Positions 56,941 through 64,000 of a DNA stretch of 64,000 nt are shown piece after piece. The DNA lies in contig JAPNXP010000016.1 in assembly GCA_028753945.1 (NCBI GenBank), forward strand, positions 2,947,501 through 3,011,500, given 5' to 3'. Numbering within the stretch: position 1 is the stretch's first letter; every line of letters starts with the position of its first letter. Under the pieces are notes generated by a model. That model was not told the origin of the DNA. It was given only the letters and a program-made list of their open reading frames with translations, and did no database searches. Both the position numbers and the translations under genes were made by a program. Origin of the DNA: Hexactinellida sp. DTS-2022 (Eukaryota > Porifera > Hexactinellida).

Positions 56941-59900
56941 ATGAGTGCCGGACTCCCCACGGATAGCAAGGCACAACAGCCCCTGCAGTATCTCAACGGA
57001 CGCATAAACCTGCTGCAGCTAAAGGAGCACATCAAGGCTAGTTAGCGTAATGCATAGCATGAAATAACTTGTATGTAGACCGTCTATTTATAGACCAGGT
57101 TTCTTACATATACAATAGCATTACCCATAGACGGCAGGGCTTTTGGTCTACAGAATTTATAGACCTCGTTACGTTACGTTTGAAAAGCCTGTTACGAAGT
57201 AATCTGGCCGATTGTAAATGGATAATTTAATTAGAAGCACTGTTTTTGATGTGTTCGTAATGGTGGATAGGAAAATGGGATTTTTAAAAATATGTTGTAT
57301 GGTAATATAGTCTATACAAATGCATGCAAGTGATTCCGTTAATACGAATACATTGTTGTTATGATATGGAGGGGCAAGTTATTCCGAATCATTTTCCCTT
57401 TTGGGACAGGTTACTCCTTGACAGGCCCTGATACGATACGCCCATGGGTCCTAACTGTCCCCTGTCTCCTATAGGCCACATTCCTGGACATAGTGTCCTC
57501 CCAGAGCACGGGATCTAAGGCCCTGGTGTGGGACAAGAAGCTCCTGTCGCCCCTTAACCTAATAGTGGAGTACTCCTCCCTAAGGGAGAGGGCTGTAGAT
57601 CACATGTTCCACCTAGAGCCAGACTTCTCTATAGACACTGCTATTCCATGCTACGTGTTTGTGTGCAGGGACGACTGTGATGTCATAGAGATGCTGGCAA
57701 GGTACCGTATTCCTTACTGTTCTTATAACCGTGTTCTTATGACCGGCATACTTATTAATTAATTAAAACACCCGAATGCCCTGGGGCTGGGGTCCAAGGT
57801 ATAATTAGAAAAACAACACTTTTACTTTAAATTGAAATTCAATTCAATTTCACTTTCACTTTCAATTGGATTCTAAGAGTTAACCGGTGTTCTTATATCC
57901 GGTGTTCTTATAACTGGTGTTCTTATAACCGACATATTCTTATATCCGGCATGTTCTTATCCGGCATAAATTATATAAATTATATAGGCTAATGGTATAT
58001 GGCAACTGTTTTCCAGTAGAATGTTCTTATAACCGGTGTTCTTATAACCGGCATAAATTATATAAATTATATAGGCTAATGGTATATGGCAACTGTTTCT
58101 CAGTAGAATGTTCTTATAACCGGCATGTTCTTATATCCGGTGTTCATATAACCGGTATCTCCTGTATTCACTCCTATTTATACTACAGAGTGGCTCTCAA
58201 GTGCAAGGCCGCGCTCACCGCTGGCACTCTGAGTTTGTCTCTGGTATTCATTCCTCGCAAGACCACAGTAGGCCTCCGCCTACTACAGGACCTAGGGGCC
58301 CTGTCTCTATTCAAGCGGATAGAGTCCCTACACTTGGACCTTATACCGCTAGACTCAGATATACTCTCCATGGAGAGACCGCTGGACTTCAGGGAGAGCT
58401 TTGTGGAGGAACTGTCAAACCTATCTTTCGAGGCCAGTTATGTTATAACGTACAGTGAACTCACGTTATAACGAAGTCAGATATAACGAAATAACCGCTT
58501 ATAACGAAATGGGGATTTCCCCCCAGAGCACTAAATGCACTAATTATTATCCGCTTACAACGAATATTTGGATATATCGAAGGGATTTAACAAGTCCCAA
58601 GCACTTCATTATGACAAGAGTTCACTGTATACTCTGTTAGTAGGAACACAAGGTATTCTCCTAGACTATGCAATGCATGCGAACTCCGGTTAATACGACG
58701 GATTAAGACCGTCCCCTGGTGATCCAATTAAGTGAATTAACGAGACTATATTGTGTTCATATTTTAACACCTCACTTAATACAGTATATTCTGATTAATA
58801 GGAACACGGATAAGGGAAATATCGGTTAAGGAGTACAAGGTTTAATTCCCCCAGCCTATACAAATGCATGCAAGTGACTCCGGTTAATACGAACTCCGTA
58901 TAATACACGAACATATTAAGACGGTCCCCTGGTGTTCCTATTACCAAAGTCTACTGTATATACTATAACGCAACTAACATTCCTATCTCCCACTCAGGTA
59001 TCCAAGTCCCTGATGACCCTCCAGTCCCTGTACGGTCCCTTTCCCCGCGTGTTCGCCAAGGGCCGCTGGTCCTGTCACGTGTGCGACACGGTTAAGCGCA
59101 TGATACGAATGGTGGACCGCAGTTTCACTTCTCAGCCCTCACAAATAGATGCCGTTGTACTATTAGACAGGACTGTAGACCTTATTACGCCGCTGGTTAC
59201 ACCACTCACGTACGAGGGGCTGGTGGATGAACTGTTCGGGATTAATTACACAGTGGCACAGCTGCCAGCTGATCGGTTCCCAGAAGATGAGGGGAAAGGT
59301 AGCACACTTATAGGCACTGGGATATTATGCTACTTATAGTAGAGCCTCGTTAATAGGGACTCTATTTCAGTCCCCTTCAAAGCCTTTCGATACAAATGAT
59401 ATTCGAACGTATTTTGTTCCCAGAAGACGAGGGGAAAGGTAGTCACTGATTGGGCACTCGGATAGGAATGATAAGTATGGTAGAGCCTCGTTAGTAGGAA
59501 CACGGATAATAGGAACATGATTTCAGTCCCCTTCAAATCCTTTCAATACAAATGATATTGACTAATACGAATTCCGGGAAAGGTAGCACACTTATAGGCA
59601 CTCGGATATTATGATACTTATAGCAGAACCTCGTTATTAGGGACACTATTCAGTCCCCTACAAAGCCTTTCAATACAAGTGATATTGACTAATGCGAATT
59701 CCGGGAAAGGTAGCACTTATAGGGCACTGGGATATTATGCTAAGTATAGTAGAACCTCGTTAGTAGGGACACGGATAATAGGAACACTATTTCAGTCCCC
59801 TTCAAAGCCTTTCATTACAAATGATATTGGATAATACGAACTCCGGATAAGGCGAACTGATAGGGAACTGGGATACTATGTTATTTCTGGATTGTCAAAA

Positions 59901-62900
59901 ATTTGGCCCACAAATCAATAAGCGCTAAGTAAATGCTCTGAAGTGTAATTTGAATTATGAGTCAAATACACTCTAAAAGGGTCTCCGAGTGTATTTGGCA
60001 AAATATGAATTCGACTCCAAAAATCTTAGTGCAAAATTTACACCAAGATCGGCCTTAAAAAACCCCCTTCAATAACATTAGTCCCATATCCCTATAATGT
60101 TGTTCCATATCCCTATGGTGTTAGTCCCATATCCCTATAATGTTGTTCCATATCCCTATGGTGTTAGTCCCATATCCCTATAATGTTGTTCCATATCCCT
60201 AAGGTGTTAGTTCCATATCCCTATGGTGTTAGTCCCATATCCCTATAATGTTGTTCCATATCCCTATGGTGTTAGTCCCATATCCCTATAATGTTGTTCC
60301 ATATCCCTAAGGTGTTAGTTCCATATCCCTATAATGTTGTTCCATATCCCTATGATGTTAGTCCCATATCCCTATGATGTTAGTCCCATATCCCTATGTG
60401 TTAGTTCCATATCCCTATGGTGTTAGTTCCATATGCCTATATGTTAGTTCCTATTGTTGTGCAGGTAGCAAGCAGAAGAAGGTTAGTCTGAACAGCAGCG
60501 ACGAGCTGTTCGCAGACCTGCGGGACCTGCACTTCGCGTCCGTGGGGGCCTATCTGAGCAGGCGGGCTAAGAACCTCAATGTGGTTATGGACGAGAGACA
60601 CATGGCGCAATCCGTGTCGCAGCTGAGAGTGTTCGTAGCCAAAATACCGCACATACAGGTAGGTATCATAGATTTTGCTATTCCTGTTTATTGGTCGAAA
60701 TCGGGGTTTTATTCAGTATTAAATAGTAAGAAAAATGTGTCAAAAAATCATACCATTCTGTACCATTAGACTTGTAATTTCAGCTCTTATTAATTTAACT
60801 CTGTTCTGTGGAGAGGATAACACAATACTAATAACAATAACAATACTAATAACTAACCAGAACCTCGTTAGTACAAACACGGTTAATACGAATTTCCGAA
60901 TAAGACGAACAAACAGTTCCACGAAATCAGGTCCCTACAATGGCTATTCAATGGGTATTACTCCGGTAAATACGAACTCTGGATAAAGCGAATTTTTTTT
61001 CGTATAACTCGCCCACTACGTAGTAGCAACACTGGGTTTGACTATGTAACATTCCTATCTCCCTGTACCGTTGTCAGGTGACTAAGCGGAGCCTGGGTCT
61101 GCACACCACGCTTGCTGAGTTGGTTAAGGAGGCCATAGACGAGGCCGCATTCTCAGAGCTAAAGTCCCAGGAGCATAAGTTCTTAGAGGAGACAGACCAC
61201 GATAAGATAAGCGAGTACATCGAGAAGCTGATCGGCAGACAGGGCGACATACGGACCATACTGAGACTCATATGTCTCCAGAGCCAGGTGAGAACTCACC
61301 TCTGGATATAGAACTGACCTTTGGCTAGCTGTTTATACAGTCAGGTTCTTATATTATGAACATCCAAGGGACCAATAAGTGTGTTTATGATAAGCGAACT
61401 CATCTTAATACAAACTCTATGTAAGTTGTTAATTTGGACCATAGGGCTTGTTCATAGTAAAGAAATTTCATATTAAGCAGACGAATATTTGCTCACAATA
61501 AGCAGATACTATAACATTCCGGTGTACTTGTATAGGTTGGCAACGGGTTGCGCCCTAAGGTATTCGAGCACTACAAGCGTGAGATAGTGCATGCATACGG
61601 GGTACACCACCTGGTTACCTTCTACCGACTGGAGGCAGCTGGGCTGGTTAAGGTGCAGCAGCAGACCTCAAAGACATACTCCTCTCTCAGGAAGTCAGTT
61701 ATACCGGAACCTAGGCTACAGTTCCCATACCTAAGCCTGTATCCTGTTGATAGGAGCCCCAGTTATACCGGAACCTAGGCTACAGTTCCCATACCTAAGC
61801 CTGTATCCTGTTGATAGGAGCCCCAGTTATACCGGAACCTAGGCTACAGTTCCCATACCTAAGCCTGTATCCTGTTGATAGGAGCCCCAGTTATACCGGA
61901 ACCTAGGCTACAGTTCCCATACCTAAGCCTGTATCCTGTTGATAGGAGCCCCAGTTATACCGGAACCTAGGCTACAGTTCCCATACCTAAGCCTGTATCC
62001 TGTTGATAGGAGTCTCAGGAACAGGGTTTATATAGGTACCTGGCCGGTACTTTTAGGCACTTTTATAATGCTCATGAGCCGCTCTATAATTAGCAATTAT
62101 TGCTGACATTAATTGATAGGACTCGAGTATTAATTGGAATACTAATTTCGGCACTTTTAAAAGTGCTTGCAGTGTGATTCCATTTAGTGTCGGGTTGGCA
62201 CTCAATCTGGTGCCAGGTTCTGACAAGATATTTTGGCCCATAAATTCCTGTATAAATCCCTGTTTGGGGGACTGTACAAATTTACCTCCTTCAAATAATG
62301 CCTCATCATTGAATTATACCGATTATGTATTATGGCTGACACCTTATAGAGTGCCATAAAATTTTAACTTCTATAAAAAAAGTGCCGACCAAGAAATGCT
62401 TATATAACCCCTTGACTGGAACCTAGGCTATAGTTCCCATACCTATGGCTCTACCCTGTTGCTAGGAGTCTCAAGCTGACCAGACAGGTTACTGACGTAA
62501 GGAATGCGGATGACATAGCATATACGCACTCGGGGTACGCGCCTCTCTCAGTCAGGCTGATAGAACAGCTGATCCTCAAACAGGGTATGTTTATGAAGTA
62601 TTCTTATTATTTGTATTTATTTAAAGTTGGAATTAACAGTTATAATTCCATTTGTTTATTGTTTACTAATAACTCTATTGGTTGGTCAGGTCAATAAGAA
62701 CATTAATAATTTATTACAATTGAATTGCACCATTTAAGAATAGTTGTATAAAAATTTGTAATTCACATTATTATTGTGTTATATATTGTTAAATTCATTT
62801 ACATGATATACATAATACGTAATTGAATTAAAATACATGATAATTATATTAAAATACATTATATATAATAAAATAAAATACATTAATTGAATTTACAATT

Positions 62901-63899
62901 ACTTACCAAATAATGTCAATAAATATCTCAAAAGTTGTCTCAAAAGTTAATGCAAAGGATAATTATCATACACATCAAGTGAAATAAGTAATAATTTTAT
63001 TGTAATTAATCTCGTTTCTATTTATATGAATTACCTTCTATAGTGTAAACACCTGCACACACTTGATATAATCGTATCAATTAAATTCCAATTATTTCAG
63101 CCCAACTACGTTTCATTAATATTTATAAATTATTCCTTTCAATATAATTCAAGTATACTTGCTAATTTGCTCCTTTATAAACTAAATACCTTAGTGTACT
63201 TGATACTACTATGCAATATAATTAGAGATTCTTAATATGAGTATTACAGATAGGTAACAAACAATTTGAATTCCCTAGGGGTGCAATTTATGGTCCATAT
63301 TATTCGTAAATATATCTCAGTAAATTAAATTTATTCAATTATTTTCAAGACTTTGAACATTTCAATGTACCTACTACCTAGTAACATGAATGGAATTTAA
63401 TTTTGTATTAATTTTATAAAATATTCTACATTAATTATTGTATTAGTTACAATTAACTCTCTTAATAATGACACCGTTTAAGGCCTATAGAACCCGAATA
63501 GATGGAGAAACGATTTCCTATATAATATAACTATTGTATGATCAGGTCCCATAAGTTATAAATGGCTCTATTAAGCGGATACTGTACTATATTCTAATTC
63601 CCCTAGGATCAGGTCCCATGAGCTGGAAGCGAGTTGACGAGGCGGTGCTGCGGCTTATCCCTGGTCCGCAGACGGAGTTCTCTCCCCGACAGGAACAGGA
63701 GCCGGGAGGGGAGGCCCCTAACGAGGGACAGAAACTGGTCCTGGTGTACTTCATAGGGGGCGTGACCTTCGGGGAGATATCCGCCCTCAGATTCCTGTCA
63801 CAAACCGAGGAATCAGCTGCGAACTTCCTAATCGCCACCACGCGTCTTACCAATGGGAATAAGCTCATGGAATCCATGCTGTCCACTCGTGCCACCTAG
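56941..63899 (+). CDS. VPS33A: VPS33A, Sec1/Munc18 subunit of HOPS/CORVET tethers (9 exons, complete)
   Basis: VPS33A binds SNAREs in the HOPS/CORVET complexes that drive endosome-lysosome fusion. Exons 56941-57036, 57475-57701, 58189-58441, 58998-59298, 60465-60658, 61078-61287, 61536-61697, 62476-62584 and 63607-63899 join in phase to 614 residues (human 596). Landmarks are STGSKALVWDKKL, HLDLIPLDSDILSMERP, LMTLQSLYGPFP, LLDRTVDLITPLVTPLTYEG, LRLICLQSQ, YAPLSVRL and YFIGGVTFGEISALRFLSQ. Similarity is clearly to VPS33A rather than VPS33B. Intron 1 appears to start with GC rather than GT. Introns 4 and 7 contain tandem copies of their own splice junctions, intron 3 begins 9 bp before a MITE, and intron 8 is AT-rich. 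The stop TAG is at 63897-63899. Confidence 0.96.
57880..58165. repeat. Cluster of 'ttcttataaccggcat' MITE fragments in VPS33A intron 2
   Basis: About ten copies of 'tgttcttata(a/t)ccgg' and two copies of an ~85 bp block containing 'ataggctaatggtatatgg' and 'caactgtttt'. It looks like local duplication of a MITE of the 14002-14127 family. Confidence 0.8.
58451..58629. repeat. MITE, 'CAGTGAACTC' family, 9 bp inside a VPS33A intron
   Basis: Complete element from TACAGTGAACTC to GAGTTCACTGTA with flanking TA. Its left end lies 9 bp after the exon 3 donor (58442), so the splice donor context is nearly part of the element. Confidence 0.87.
59277..59870. repeat. Tandem array carrying the VPS33A exon 4 5' splice site and MITE pieces
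   Basis: Three or four copies of about 130-150 bp. Each contains 'gggaaag' plus 'gtagcacacttatag', then 'tagtagaacctcgttaatag' and 'cagtccccttcaaagccttt'. The first is the true exon 4 end (donor after 59298). The second (59416-59460) repeats 'gttcccagaaga' plus 'gaggggaaag', about 23 nt of exon. Later copies keep only 'gggaaag' of the exon. Confidence 0.87.
60074..60455. repeat. Tandem array of 'gttagtcccatatccctata' units beside the exon 5 acceptor
   Basis: About 18 copies of a 20-21 bp unit alternate 'tgttgttccatatccctatg' and 'tgttagtcccatatcccta', often as 42-bp dimers. The array ends within 10 bp of the VPS33A exon 5 acceptor (60464). Its T/C-rich sense sequence may extend the polypyrimidine tract. 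Confidence 0.9.
61697..62020. repeat. Exact 64-bp tandem array: five copies of a small VPS33A intron
   Basis: Five identical 64-bp units start at 61697, 61761, 61825, 61889 and 61953. Each begins at the exon 7 donor sequence 'agttataccgg' and runs through 'ctgttgataggagcccc'. The true intron end (62411-62475) is a diverged further copy, ending 'ttgctaggagtctcaag'. Confidence 0.93.
62040..62392. repeat. Insertion in VPS33A intron 7 with 'GGCACTTTT' inverted ends
   Basis: A segment bounded by 'ccggtacttttaggcac' and 'aaaaaaagtgccgacc', with internal 'cggcacttttaaaagtgc', separates the fifth array unit from the last, diverged unit. No coding sequence. Confidence 0.65.
62585..63606. other. VPS33A intron 8, about 1 kb of AT-rich sequence
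   Basis: Very AT-rich with runs such as 'aattaaaatacat'. A partial 'ctattaagcgg' MITE end is near 63560-63590. No exon, ORF or RNA gene is seen. Confidence 0.65.
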
Positions 63900-64000
63900 G
63901 GACACTTTGTTGTAAATATAGATTCTGTGTGGCAATATAATGATGTACATAGCATTCCTATTGTACTTTGTCGTAACTAGGGTATTATAGTTCCTATTAG

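Noticed and set aside
62053..62359. Short open frames in VPS33A intron 7
   Set aside because: They lie in an inserted repeat with inverted ends and are not needed for the VPS33A protein, which is continuous without them.

Overview
The window is animal genomic DNA. It shows short GT-AG introns (often about 50-1000 nt), single-exon receptor-like genes, and very dense small inverted-repeat transposons (MITEs) with TA target sites. The conserved genes are metazoan (striatin, symplekin, VPS33A, ATE1, LRR-EGF receptors, a coiled-coil/NHL protein). The architecture and MITE load suggest a compact invertebrate genome such as a demosponge, but that is inference; no sequence here fixes the species.

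Layout. 1-150: last exon of GAPDH (+). 412-4572: a 4.2 kb non-coding foldback element with about 430 bp terminal inverted repeats. 4742-17664: symplekin (-), 26 exons, ending at a point equivalent to roughly residue 735 of the ~1270-residue human protein. 18045-27968: a complete 19-exon striatin gene (-) of 782 residues. A single-exon gatA/QRSL1 amidotransferase (24373-25809, -) lies inside its sixth intron. 28-32 kb: MITEs and a nested foldback, no genes. 32-43 kb: a large imperfect palindrome with two divergent single-exon genes (32309-36121 - and 40449-42557 +) for LRR-EGF-transmembrane proteins. One carries 18 calcium-binding EGF repeats and the other 4. 46266-50819: an unidentified helical-repeat-like protein (+). 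51169-54548: ATE1 arginyl-tRNA-protein transferase (+) with an apparent frameshift. 54957-56183: coiled-coil/NHL protein (-). 56941-63899: complete VPS33A (+), 9 exons.

Functionally this is a housekeeping neighbourhood: mRNA 3' processing (symplekin), the STRIPAK scaffold (striatin), mitochondrial Gln-tRNA formation (gatA), N-degron arginylation (ATE1) and endolysosomal tethering (VPS33A). There is no operon logic.

The most unusual theme is at splice junctions. In several unrelated genes the exon-intron boundary itself, with about 20-30 nt of exon, has been amplified into a tandem array. The cases are symplekin exons 10 and 23 (3' splice sites), VPS33A exon 4 (5' splice site) and VPS33A intron 7 (apparently the whole small intron). 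Arrays or MITEs also abut splice sites in the helical-repeat gene, ATE1, striatin and VPS33A intron 4. Exon boundaries were read by eye from splice consensus, phase continuity and remembered homologues, not from transcripts.
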